NCBI GenBank assembly: GCA_937983475.1
Contig: CALJZV010000331.1
Coordinates: 1-10,738 of the forward strand
Length of the DNA stretch: 10,738 nt
From: an uncultured Verrucomicrobiales bacterium
GTDB lineage: Bacteria > Verrucomicrobiota > Verrucomicrobiia > Limisphaerales > JACDHS01
Direction of reading: 5' to 3'
In this document: positions 1 through 6,815 of the stretch, in pieces
How positions within the stretch are numbered: position 1 is the stretch's first letter
Layout: each line of letters opens with the position of its first letter
The notes under the pieces: generated by a model
Databases searched by the model: none
What the model was told of the DNA's origin: nothing
What the model saw: the letters and a program-made list of their open reading frames with translations, nothing else
Program-made: the position numbers and the translations under genes

Positions 1-235
1 TTTGCAACCGGGGCAAGATGGCTTTTAGTTTTCGCACCAGCTCCACTCCCGACATTTTGGGCAGATTGATATCCATCAACACCACATCAGGCGGGTCGGA
101 CGGAATCATCTTCAATGCCGTTTCAGCCGTTCCATAAGTCGCATTGCAGTGAAAGCCAGAAGCCTCATTAATCAAAATGGCAAGGCTCTCCCGAATACGC
201 CGATCATCTTCGACAATGGAAACTTTAATAGACAT
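1..235 (-). CDS. Response regulator receiver domain, likely NarL/LuxR type (C-terminus cut by window edge)
   Basis: The first 78 codons of a response regulator are visible; the rest lies beyond position 1. Reading from the ATG at 235, the product begins MSIKVSIVEDD, which supplies the acidic pair (D10, D11) that binds magnesium. VVLMDINLP follows, with the phosphoacceptor D55, and then MSGVELVRKL, typical of helix 3/4 of a CheY-like fold. The conserved Thr/Ser and Lys of the receiver and any output domain are not in view. The partner kinase just upstream carries a HisKA_3 domain, and that kinase family normally works with NarL/FixJ regulators bearing a LuxR-type helix-turn-helix, so I infer that output. 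The gene starts 29 bases after the kinase stop, on the same strand, so the two are probably co-transcribed. The start is not preceded by a Shine-Dalgarno sequence. The receiver call is firm; the output domain and target genes are unknown. Confidence 0.9.
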   Translation of the reverse strand, partial: MSIKVSIVEDDRRIRESLAILINEASGFHCNATYGTAETALKMIPSDPPDVVLMDINLPKMSGVELVRKLKAILPRLQ

Positions 236-264
236 GAATGGCTTTTGGAGATGGGTGATGACTA

Positions 265-3200
265 TTAATTGGAACCAGCCCCATGCGTTGACAAGCGAAT
301 TGTAAAACGAATTTTCGTTCCCCCGCTCGGGTGGCATTGCAAATCAAATTGGCCGCCTATCTGCTCTAATCGTTTCCGCATATTGATGAGCCCATTGCCC
401 GTGGGATCCTGCCGAGCCGAATCAATGCCTCTCCCATTGTCTTCCACCGAAATCGAAAGCACGTCTTTTGAATAATCCAGCCTGATCCAAAGCTCATCAG
501 CCTCTGCGTGCTTGAGCACGTTGTTTAACGCCTCCTTCAATGACAGGAAAAGGTTGTGCCGCGCTTCCGCTGAGATGGCAATGCGCGGCAAGGAGGGCGG
601 AACATCCAGCCGGCATTTCACCGTGGACAACTGGAAAAAGTTATTCGCGAAATGGCATATGTAGTTGGCCAAATTATCCAAGGTGTCATTTTGAGGATTC
701 AACGCCCAAACAATCTGGTCCACGGCTTCAACTACCTCATGGGAGGTTTGAGCGATTTTCTGGAAGTGTTTTTCGCGCCCTTCTGATGAATAATTCTTTC
801 TTCCCAGTTCGCTTAGCAATGCGATTTGCGTCAGGCTTGACCCGATTTCGTCATGGAGATCCTTGGCAATACGGGCACGCTCCTTTTCCAACGCATGTTG
901 TTGCTCCAATTTTTCCAATTTTCGCTTCAGCCTGCGGGTCGAAATGTAGCGCACAGACGCTCCCACAATGCCAAAAAGGGTGACGCCCATCAGCCCTGAG
1001 AACCACCACGTCTGCCAATAGAATGGCTTAACCACAAAGTTCAAGGAAGCCCCCTGCTCGTTCCAGACCCCCTCATTATTGCATGCCAAAACACGAAACC
1101 GGTATTCCCCCGGATAAATGTTGTTGTATTGGGCAATCCGTTGATTTCCTGCGCTAATCCAATCAGTATCCAAACCCTCAAGTTTGTATTTAAACTTAAT
1201 TTTTTCTGGGGATCGGAAACTCAAGGCGGTGTAATGAAATGTCAATTCGCCCCGCCCTGGGGGCGCAATCACCATCGCCCCATCCATAGCCACAGGTTTT
1301 TCATCCGCAAAAAATCGCTCAATAACCACCGGTGGCGGAATCTGGTTTGATTCCACAGGCAGATTTGAGTCAGTGACCGCCAAACCCTTGGCTGTGGCAA
1401 ACCAAAGCCTTCCGTCCCCTGTCTTCCAAGCGCCGGGCTTAGCGACGCCATTGCATTGAATGGTTGCCAACCCATCCGGTTTGCCGAAGGAAACACAATG
1501 GAGCCTCGCACTGGAATTTGTCGCAAAATTTAAAAGCGCTTTCTTTTCCGTCCAGAAAACACCGACCGGGCTGCTCATCCAAAGCCCTCCCCGATCATCC
1601 TCAAGCAGGTCGAATATTTCGTCGCAAAACAGCCCATGGGCACTCGTAATCGTGGTAAATCTGCCCTCTTTGTAATAGCACAGTCCGCCTCCACCGGTGC
1701 CAATCCAGAGCACGCCTTCCGCATCCTCATGCAACGCCAGAATCGGTTCCTCCGGCAGCCCTTGTTCTGATCCGAAATTGGTGATTTTTCCCTCATGCAG
1801 CATGCTCAAGCCTCCTTGCGTGCCAACCAACAGCCGCCCTTGCCGATCTTCATGAATCACGCGGACCGTGTTGGCACTTAATCCATCCTTAACCGTAAAC
1901 CGCTTGAATTTGCCCCCGTTCATTTGAACCAGCCCGCTGGTGGCTCCAATCCACAAGTTTCCCTCCTTGTCCTGGTGCAATACCCGGACGGTCCTGTCCT
2001 CCAATCCGTCTTTTTTGTAATAACGCCTGAATTTTCCCCTCCAATAGCGGTACATTCCATGGTCGAAATCCATGCCCACCCACAGCGCTCCGGCACGGTC
2101 TTCAAGCAACGCCAGCACCACATCGCTCATAAGCCCGTCGTTTTGGCCGAAGGCCGTCATTCCCGATTCATTCAGCCGATGAAGCCCTCCACCCCAAGTG
2201 CCTATCCAAAGGTTATTTTGGGAATCCTCCATCACGGACATGATGTTGTTGTGAAGCAGCCCCTGCTGACGTGTGTACGTCCTGAACCGTTTGGGATTCA
2301 GCCGGTAGAGGCCGTCCTTGGCTCCGACCCACATATTACCTTCATGGTCCTCCAATATGGCGTTCACCATGTCAAACACCTGCACCGCGTTAGTCAGTTC
2401 GGGAATGATTTTCCCTTTGACCAATCGGCTCAAGCCACCGTAACAGCCTATCCATAACGCGCCACGGCTGTCCCAAAAAAGCGATACGACCTTGTTATCA
2501 GTAAGCCCGTTCTTATCCGAATAGATATGCTTGCGGCCGGGCCCGGTGCCCACTAATCCCGCAAAACTCCCCAACCAGAGATTATTTTCCCCGTCCCGGC
2601 ATATGGCCCTTAAGGTTCCCGGCAAATCCGGGCGCTTCACAAATTCCTGCACTTTGCCCTGCACCATTAAGGCAACGGTGGCTTCCGCGGAAGTGCCGAG
2701 CCAGATGTTCCCGTCCGAATCCTCCCCAATCGACCTGACCACTTCATGCGGAAGACCGTCTTCCCTTCGGTAGGTCTCAAGCTTGCCTGAGTAAAAACGC
2801 GTCACTCCATTAGTTGTGGCAACCCATAGGGAACCATCTGTGGACCGGCATAATGCACGCACCGAATCGCTCGCCAGCCCGTCCTTCTCGGTGTAATGGC
2901 GGTAAGCCCCTTTTTCCAGCCGGCCGAGGCCATCGCGCTCAAATCCAATCCATAAAACACCGTTGGTATCGGCACAGAGGGCGTAAATTGAATTACGCTT
3001 TAATTTCTCAAACCCTGGTGGATCCTTTTGGATAAATGAAACACCGTCAAACCGCGCCAAACCAGTTCGCGTGCCAACCCATAAATAGCCATCGGAGGTC
3101 TGGGCGATGGCCTGCACCGCATTGTGTGGAAGCCCATCTTCGATCTGCCAGAGCTGCGCGTGATGCTGGGCCAGACTTTCCGAAACGGCCACAAACGAAA

Positions 3201-3360
3201 CCAACACCAGCCAAGCTCCCCAACTCAGGGCATGGCTCAACAAGCTAAACGCACAAAAAACTTGGTGCCACATGGACGTGGTCAATGCAGGGAGACGGAA
3301 AACATTGTGGGGAAACTTTTTCCACTTCCGCCAGAAAAAATTCACCAAATTTTCATCCAC
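265..3360 (-). CDS. Two-component sensor histidine kinase with 14 propeller repeats, Y_Y_Y and HisKA_3
   Basis: A membrane-bound sensor kinase of 1031 residues. A basic N-terminus (RKWKK at 11-15) precedes a hydrophobic stretch at about 45-60, with a possible signal-peptidase site after SLA (64). Fourteen Reg_prop repeats follow (about 68-660), each marked by a G-x-L-W-x-G-type strand: 91, 134, 176, 217, 260, 300, 341, 382, 424, 467, 508, 549, 591, 650. That fits two seven-bladed propellers. Next come a Y_Y_Y domain (about 700-777; YKLEGLDTDW at 725), one membrane helix (about 783-803), a coiled linker, and HisKA_3 with H836 in AKDLHDEIGSSL. The HATPase domain has an N box (E943, N946), DNGRGID (974) and GNGLINMRKR (988). 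The propellers should lie in the periplasm and sense an unknown ligand. There is no fused receiver or helix-turn-helix; the partner is the next gene. The GTG at 3360 follows an in-frame stop immediately. M30 (ATG at 3273) is an alternative, but starting there would lose the positive charges expected before the signal segment. Confidence 0.95.
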   Translation of the reverse strand: MDENLVNFFWRKWKKFPHNVFRLPALTTSMWHQVFCAFSLLSHALSWGAWLVLVSFVAVSESLAQHHAQLWQIEDGLPHNAVQAIAQTSDGYLWVGTRTGLARFDGVSFIQKDPPGFEKLKRNSIYALCADTNGVLWIGFERDGLGRLEKGAYRHYTEKDGLASDSVRALCRSTDGSLWVATTNGVTRFYSGKLETYRREDGLPHEVVRSIGEDSDGNIWLGTSAEATVALMVQGKVQEFVKRPDLPGTLRAICRDGENNLWLGSFAGLVGTGPGRKHIYSDKNGLTDNKVVSLFWDSRGALWIGCYGGLSRLVKGKIIPELTNAVQVFDMVNAILEDHEGNMWVGAKDGLYRLNPKRFRTYTRQQGLLHNNIMSVMEDSQNNLWIGTWGGGLHRLNESGMTAFGQNDGLMSDVVLALLEDRAGALWVGMDFDHGMYRYWRGKFRRYYKKDGLEDRTVRVLHQDKEGNLWIGATSGLVQMNGGKFKRFTVKDGLSANTVRVIHEDRQGRLLVGTQGGLSMLHEGKITNFGSEQGLPEEPILALHEDAEGVLWIGTGGGGLCYYKEGRFTTITSAHGLFCDEIFDLLEDDRGGLWMSSPVGVFWTEKKALLNFATNSSARLHCVSFGKPDGLATIQCNGVAKPGAWKTGDGRLWFATAKGLAVTDSNLPVESNQIPPPVVIERFFADEKPVAMDGAMVIAPPGRGELTFHYTALSFRSPEKIKFKYKLEGLDTDWISAGNQRIAQYNNIYPGEYRFRVLACNNEGVWNEQGASLNFVVKPFYWQTWWFSGLMGVTLFGIVGASVRYISTRRLKRKLEKLEQQHALEKERARIAKDLHDEIGSSLTQIALLSELGRKNYSSEGREKHFQKIAQTSHEVVEAVDQIVWALNPQNDTLDNLANYICHFANNFFQLSTVKCRLDVPPSLPRIAISAEARHNLFLSLKEALNNVLKHAEADELWIRLDYSKDVLSISVEDNGRGIDSARQDPTGNGLINMRKRLEQIGGQFDLQCHPSGGTKIRFTIRLSTHGAGSN

Positions 3361-3469
3361 TTATTTCCATCGCACACTGGCGGCATTTACAGGTGAAACA
3401 AGCCATTCGAACAAGAGTCGCCACCATGATCTGAGGCTCCCCAAGCAGAAAAACAGCAATCAAAGTCAT
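3353..3469 (-). CDS. Possible small Cys-rich protein or leader peptide overlapping the kinase start
   Basis: A 38-codon frame starts at the ATG at 3469 and stops at TGA 3355-3353. Its last 8 bases overlap the GTG start of the sensor kinase, an arrangement that would allow translational coupling. The product begins MTLIAVFLLG, is hydrophobic in its first third, and has a cysteine cluster CFTCKCRQC at residues 24-32. AGAGGAG sits 8 bases before the ATG. A second, longer form can start at TTG 3490, where AGAGGAGG lies 6 bases upstream and adds 7 residues. Other genes here lack such sites, which makes these two stand out. I recognise no family. The frame is short and could be chance, so it is offered as a candidate only; regulation of kinase translation is inference. 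Confidence 0.3.
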   Translation of the reverse strand: MTLIAVFLLGEPQIMVATLVRMACFTCKCRQCAMEISG

Positions 3470-3477
3470 CGCGCAAG

Positions 3478-3504
3478 CTCCTCTGGGCAAAAATGGCCTC
3501 CTCT
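3478..3504 (-). promoter_or_regulatory. Two Shine-Dalgarno-like sites for the small frame before the kinase
   Basis: On the minus strand AGAGGAGG (3504-3497) lies 6 bases before TTG 3490, and AGAGGAG (3484-3478) lies 8 bases before ATG 3469. Both starts are in the same frame, and an in-frame TAG directly precedes the first site. These are the best anti-16S matches noticed before any start in the window. Whether ribosomes use them is unknown. Confidence 0.35.
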
Positions 3505-3552
3505 AACTTCGCTAAGGAACAGGGATCTGCAAAGATTGGGCCATAAAAAGGG

Positions 3553-3575
3553 TTGACGCTTTTTTATCCTGTCAA
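3553..3575. repeat. Short inverted repeat TTGAC-N13-GTCAA inside the promoter
   Basis: The arms are TTGAC at 3553-3557 and GTCAA at 3571-3575, perfectly complementary and 13 bases apart, giving 18 bases centre to centre. Because of the symmetry, a TTGACA -35-like element also appears on the minus strand. It could be a regulator site or two opposed -35 elements. Five-base arms can arise by chance. Confidence 0.25.
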
Positions 3576-3582
3576 TTATTTT
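3553..3582 (+). promoter_or_regulatory. Candidate sigma-70 promoter for the HEAT-repeat gene
   Basis: TTGACG (3553-3558) matches the -35 consensus in five of six positions. TATTTT (3577-3582) follows after 18 bases, or TTATTT (3576-3581) after 17, as a weaker -10. The local sequence is T-rich and leads to an untranslated leader of roughly 70 bases before ATG 3663. TTGAC here also pairs with GTCAA at 3571-3575 as an inverted repeat that would place an operator inside the promoter. The call rests on consensus matching only. Confidence 0.4.
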
Positions 3583-3662
3583 AACTACAGTTTTGCCCGA
3601 TGCTGTCCGTGCCGTCTTGTCCATTGCCCGTCTCTGCCATTTAGTCAGGCAGTGCCGAGCAA

Positions 3663-5528
3663 ATGGATGACTATAATCGCCAATTAATCATGCAACACAG
3701 CTCGAGAACTTCAGAATCTGCGGGGGGCTCAAAAGCGCCTCGTGACATTTTTGAAACATTGCTTGAAGCACTTTCTCATTCCGATACGGCCGTCAGGGAA
3801 AGCGCCATCCGAGAATTTGCTCAACGCAAGGACAAGCGGGGAATCACCCCACTTCTGGAATTGTTATCCGACAAGGAGGCCTCTGTCAGACAGACGGCGG
3901 CCAATGCCCTGATTGAACTAGGGTGGAAGCCGGGCACAGAAGAGCAGCAAGCAAGGCACGCCGTAGCCCTTCAACATTTTCAAGAAGCCAGTTCTCTGGG
4001 ACAATCATCTGTCGAACCTTTGCTTAAACTGCTACAAGACAAGGAGGCTGCCTTGCGCTTGGCTGCGCTGGAAGTGCTGGCGCAAATTGGAAGTCCCAGG
4101 ATCTTCAACCCCATTTTGGGCGTGCTTAAAGACGAAAACCCCCAAGTCAGGGCCGTTGCCGCGCAGGTTTTGTCCCGATTGAATGACGTGCGGGCAATCG
4201 AGTTTCTGGCCAAATTGGTCAAAGACACCAGTTGGGAAGTCCGCTCTGTCGTCGTGGACGCTCTGGAACATTGCAATTCTCCAGAGCGAGCGGATGCTAT
4301 AATCGGCTTTTTAAATGATGAATCTCCTGATTTGCGGTTGAGGTCTTGTGAATTGTTGGGCAAACTTGAGGATAAGCGGGCTATTTCAGCGTTGGTGGCG
4401 GCTTTGGTTGATGCAGACCACACAGTGCGGTCTGCCGCTCTCAGAAGCTTGGCAGAGTTGGATAAAAACTGGCACTTGACCGAGCACGCCAAAGCGGCTG
4501 TGCCTGCCATATTGCCCGCTTTAAAGCACCATGATGACTCAATCCGAGAACAAGCCGCAGATGCCTTAAGACTCATTGGTCAGACACGAGCTATGAATTC
4601 CTTTCTCACAGCCGAAACAGGAACAGCCTCCCGGAGTGCCGTTCCTGTGCTGATCAAAGCCCTGAAAGCTACAAACCGGGATTTACGCCAGGCTTCGGCA
4701 GAAGCCTTGGGACGCCTGGGAGACGCTTCAGCATTGGGAGCGTTGGTGGAAACCCTCGTTGATGAGGACCAGTGGGTGCGTGAAGCGGCACTGTACGCCC
4801 TGAACCTCTTGAATTGGAAGCCGGCGAATGACACGGAATTGGTCTTGAAGTCAGTCATTCTCCAGCGATGGGAAACAGCAGTGCTTTTCGATTCGGTGGC
4901 ATTTGAACCGCTGGTCATGGTTTTGAATTCCGAGGACCCTGAAGTATGCAAAGCAGCCATCTCCAGTTTGGCGCAAATTGGCGACAAACGCGCGTGTGAA
5001 CCCTTGGCTGCCATGCTTTATCACCCTCACAAACAAGTCCGTGCAGCAGCAGCCCATGGTTTGCGAATTCTTGAGTGGCTTCCTCGGGACGCGAAGGAAA
5101 GTGTCATTTTTGCCATCGAATTGCAGGATTGGAAAACCGCCTCCCAGCATGGGGCCGCAGCGGTCGAACCTTTGGTTGGCGCGCTTAAAGAAAATTTCCA
5201 AAATCTAGAACTTAATGCAGCAGTCGCCGATGCTTTGTCCAACATCATGGACGGTCATGCAGTACGTCCGCTTCTGTCTTACAGCCGCGACGGACAACTA
5301 TCCGAAACAATCATCGTGGCGTTAACAAACATCGTGGAACAAAATGTTGGAGAGGTGGAGGACGCTGACTTAAAAGCCCTTTGCGCATTGAGCAATATTT
5401 TCCAATTTCGCTATACCTACGATGAGCGCTATGGCTCTTACGTGCGTTCCGGATTGCAGGAAGTAGACACGTCGAGATTAAAGAAACAGGCTGCCCAGGA
5501 ATTGGCGCGCCGGGGCGCCAGCCTGTAA
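3663..5528 (+). CDS. HEAT-repeat (PBS lyase-like) scaffold protein, 621 residues
   Basis: The protein is almost entirely alpha-helical HEAT repeats of the PBS-lyase type. I count about 14 between residues 27 and 559, each with the pattern of a helix, D-x-x-x-V-R, and an alanine-rich second helix (for example 58-86, 145-173, 238-266, 443-470). Three copies of a roughly 35-residue module interrupt the array at about 85-120, 383-418 and 470-503. Each begins L-x-W-x-P, holds a W/F-x-x-A centre, and ends in (V/F)EPL. HEAT arrays are protein-binding scaffolds; no catalytic residues are visible, so enzymatic lyase activity is not implied. There is no signal peptide or membrane helix, so it is presumably cytoplasmic. 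The first 25 residues are polar and probably disordered. ATG 3663 opens the frame without a Shine-Dalgarno sequence; ATG 3690 is possible. The REC-DUF4388 gene begins 19 bases downstream, so the two are likely co-expressed and may interact. The partner and role are unknown. Confidence 0.9.
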   Translation: MDDYNRQLIMQHSSRTSESAGGSKAPRDIFETLLEALSHSDTAVRESAIREFAQRKDKRGITPLLELLSDKEASVRQTAANALIELGWKPGTEEQQARHAVALQHFQEASSLGQSSVEPLLKLLQDKEAALRLAALEVLAQIGSPRIFNPILGVLKDENPQVRAVAAQVLSRLNDVRAIEFLAKLVKDTSWEVRSVVVDALEHCNSPERADAIIGFLNDESPDLRLRSCELLGKLEDKRAISALVAALVDADHTVRSAALRSLAELDKNWHLTEHAKAAVPAILPALKHHDDSIREQAADALRLIGQTRAMNSFLTAETGTASRSAVPVLIKALKATNRDLRQASAEALGRLGDASALGALVETLVDEDQWVREAALYALNLLNWKPANDTELVLKSVILQRWETAVLFDSVAFEPLVMVLNSEDPEVCKAAISSLAQIGDKRACEPLAAMLYHPHKQVRAAAAHGLRILEWLPRDAKESVIFAIELQDWKTASQHGAAAVEPLVGALKENFQNLELNAAVADALSNIMDGHAVRPLLSYSRDGQLSETIIVALTNIVEQNVGEVEDADLKALCALSNIFQFRYTYDERYGSYVRSGLQEVDTSRLKKQAAQELARRGASL

Positions 5529-5547
5529 TTGACAGCCAGTCAGACCC

Positions 5548-6672
5548 ATGGACACTGAAAGCAAAGCCCGAAAAAACATCCTATTCGTGGATGATTCCGA
5601 GGATTTCCTCCACCTTTTCACTCGTGCCATGTCGGCTCAATGCAAAGGAGAATGGGAAATTTACACCGCGACCAACGCCGGCAAGGCGCTCTCCATCCTA
5701 CAGGAAACCCCGATAAACTTGGCCGTTGTTGATGCCCAGATGCCTTTGGTGGACGGGTTGCAATTGCTGAAGTTGATAGGGATGAAATATCCCAACCTGC
5801 CCAAAGTGGTGCTCACGGGATGCCCTAATCCTCAGGACCGGGCAGCCAGCCTTGCCAACGGGGCCGACCTCTATCTGGAAAAACCGACCACCCAGGAGGG
5901 AATCGAAACCATCTATTCGACACTCAACGAAATAGCCCGAGTGGAACCCGAGGAAGGATTTCAGGGAACATTGAGAAGAGTCGGCCTCCATGACATTCTT
6001 CAAATGGAATGCCTTGGCCGCAATTCCGCCGTGTTGGAGGTGTTTAACAAGGAGACGCGTGGCGAGATCTTCATCAAGCAGGGAAGCATCATACACGCCC
6101 AAACCAACAATGGACTCAAAGGGCAGCCTGCCTTCTACAATTTGCTGTCGATCAGTGGAGGCGGCTTCAAAATCAAACCCTTTGCCTCTCCCTCCGAAAT
6201 CAGCATCACCATGTCCTGGGAATTTTTGCTGATGGAATCCGCGCGGCGACGCGATGAAACCGATACCATCAACCGCGGAGACAATGAGGCAAGCGATAGC
6301 AACCTCGGCACGACAGAACCTTCCCGGGCAACTGCCAACGCCGACTTGTTTGCCGGACGCACCTTTAAAATCAGTTTTCCCAAGCAAAAGCAGGAACAGG
6401 TGCAAATCCGTGAAATGGCGGTTTTCTCAGGTCAAGGGGACGTGCTTTATGAATGGCAATGCCCGGACGTGGAATTGCGCAAACGCTTCCTGGAATTTGT
6501 TTCTGAAAAATCACGGCAAATGAGCCAGGAATTGAAACTGGGGCATTTGGACGTTCTGGAATTGCAAGGCCCAAAATCGCGTGTTGTGGCTCAGATCCAG
6601 GATGACTCGGGCATATACATCGCTTCCAACAAAATCCCTGCTCCGCCACAAGACCAATCGGCCCAGAAATAA
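5548..6672 (+). CDS. Response regulator with DUF4388 and a Roadblock/LC7-like C-terminus
   Basis: A 374-residue cytoplasmic signalling protein. Residues 9-128 form a receiver: D15/D16 in ILFVDDS, phosphoacceptor D62 in LAVVDAQMPLVDG, T90 in VVLTG, and K112 in LEKP. Residues 138-211 match DUF4388 (the PatA-type N-terminal domain): FQGTLRRVGLHDILQM, then GEIFIKQGSIIHA and a GGGF strand. A polar linker (about 232-268) leads to 286-361, where an MAVFSGQGDVLYEW strand, a long helix, and a final strand pair ending GIYIAS look like a Roadblock/LC7 fold. That last assignment is by eye and weaker. No DNA-binding domain is present, so output is probably by protein contact, for example with a small GTPase or the HEAT-repeat protein encoded 19 bases upstream. 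The cognate kinase is not obvious; the HisKA_3 kinase nearby is on the opposite strand. ATG 5548 gives a full receiver N-terminus. It has no Shine-Dalgarno sequence. Confidence 0.88.
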   Translation: MDTESKARKNILFVDDSEDFLHLFTRAMSAQCKGEWEIYTATNAGKALSILQETPINLAVVDAQMPLVDGLQLLKLIGMKYPNLPKVVLTGCPNPQDRAASLANGADLYLEKPTTQEGIETIYSTLNEIARVEPEEGFQGTLRRVGLHDILQMECLGRNSAVLEVFNKETRGEIFIKQGSIIHAQTNNGLKGQPAFYNLLSISGGGFKIKPFASPSEISITMSWEFLLMESARRRDETDTINRGDNEASDSNLGTTEPSRATANADLFAGRTFKISFPKQKQEQVQIREMAVFSGQGDVLYEWQCPDVELRKRFLEFVSEKSRQMSQELKLGHLDVLELQGPKSRVVAQIQDDSGIYIASNKIPAPPQDQSAQK

Positions 6673-6703
6673 TCCCATCGGGTCCTCTCCACCAACAAAG
6701 AGC

Positions 6704-6723
6704 GGCTTCAAATCCTTGAAGTC
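6704..6723 (+). terminator. Weak hairpin after the REC-DUF4388 gene, possible terminator
   Basis: GGCTTCAA and TTGAAGTC pair around a four-base ATCC loop (one G-T wobble), 31 bases after the stop codon at 6672. A loose T-rich stretch, but no clean T run, follows. The stem is AT-rich, so an intrinsic terminator is only possible. The rest of the 143-base gap to oppA must hold the importer promoter; the best I found, TTGCTT with GAAAAT 18 bases on (6728-6757), is weak. Confidence 0.25.
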
Positions 6724-6815
6724 TAATTGCTTCTTTTCAGAAAAAGCGTTTGAAAATTTGGCCCGGGACGGCGAAGTTTGCCCGCAGTTTCAGGCACATT
6801 TGGTTTTCAATAAAT

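Larger units (their letters stand above)
3361..3662. other. Divergent intergenic region between the kinase and HEAT-repeat genes
   Basis: This 302-base region separates two divergent transcription units and should hold both promoters. The plus-strand side carries the candidate promoter and inverted repeat described separately. The minus-strand side carries the small Cys-rich frame and its ribosome-binding-like sites. For the minus strand I could not fix a convincing promoter. A perfect TTGACA lies at 3575-3570 but has no -10 at 16-18 bases. A TAAAAT (3583-3578) has no good -35. A weak TTGTTC/TGTAAA pair with 17-base spacing lies within the small frame. No RNA gene or mobile element was seen. 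Confidence 0.6.

Noticed and set aside
1924..2457. 177-codon open frame on the plus strand
   Set aside because: Lies wholly antisense to the propeller repeats of the kinase; the repeated W-x-G codons keep the complementary frame open. No recognisable domain.
560..3170. Regularly spaced similar segments that could suggest tandem DNA repeats
   Set aside because: The periodicity of about 120-150 bases reflects degenerate protein-level propeller blades, not a DNA repeat or CRISPR array.
3272..3556. 94-codon plus-strand frame across the kinase start and intergenic region
   Set aside because: Overlaps the kinase 5' end antisense, has no ribosome-binding site, and is Lys/Ser/His-rich without recognisable features.
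3570..3575. Perfect TTGACA -35 on the minus strand as the kinase promoter
   Set aside because: No acceptable -10 lies 16-18 bases away; the nearest TA-rich hexamer is over 20 bases distant.
5698..6405. 235-codon open frame on the minus strand
   Set aside because: Antisense to the receiver and DUF4388 coding sequence, which has clear conserved motifs.
6750..6815. Upstream TTG extension of oppA by 22 residues
   Set aside because: It would bury a clear lipoprotein signal peptide that starts at ATG 6816.
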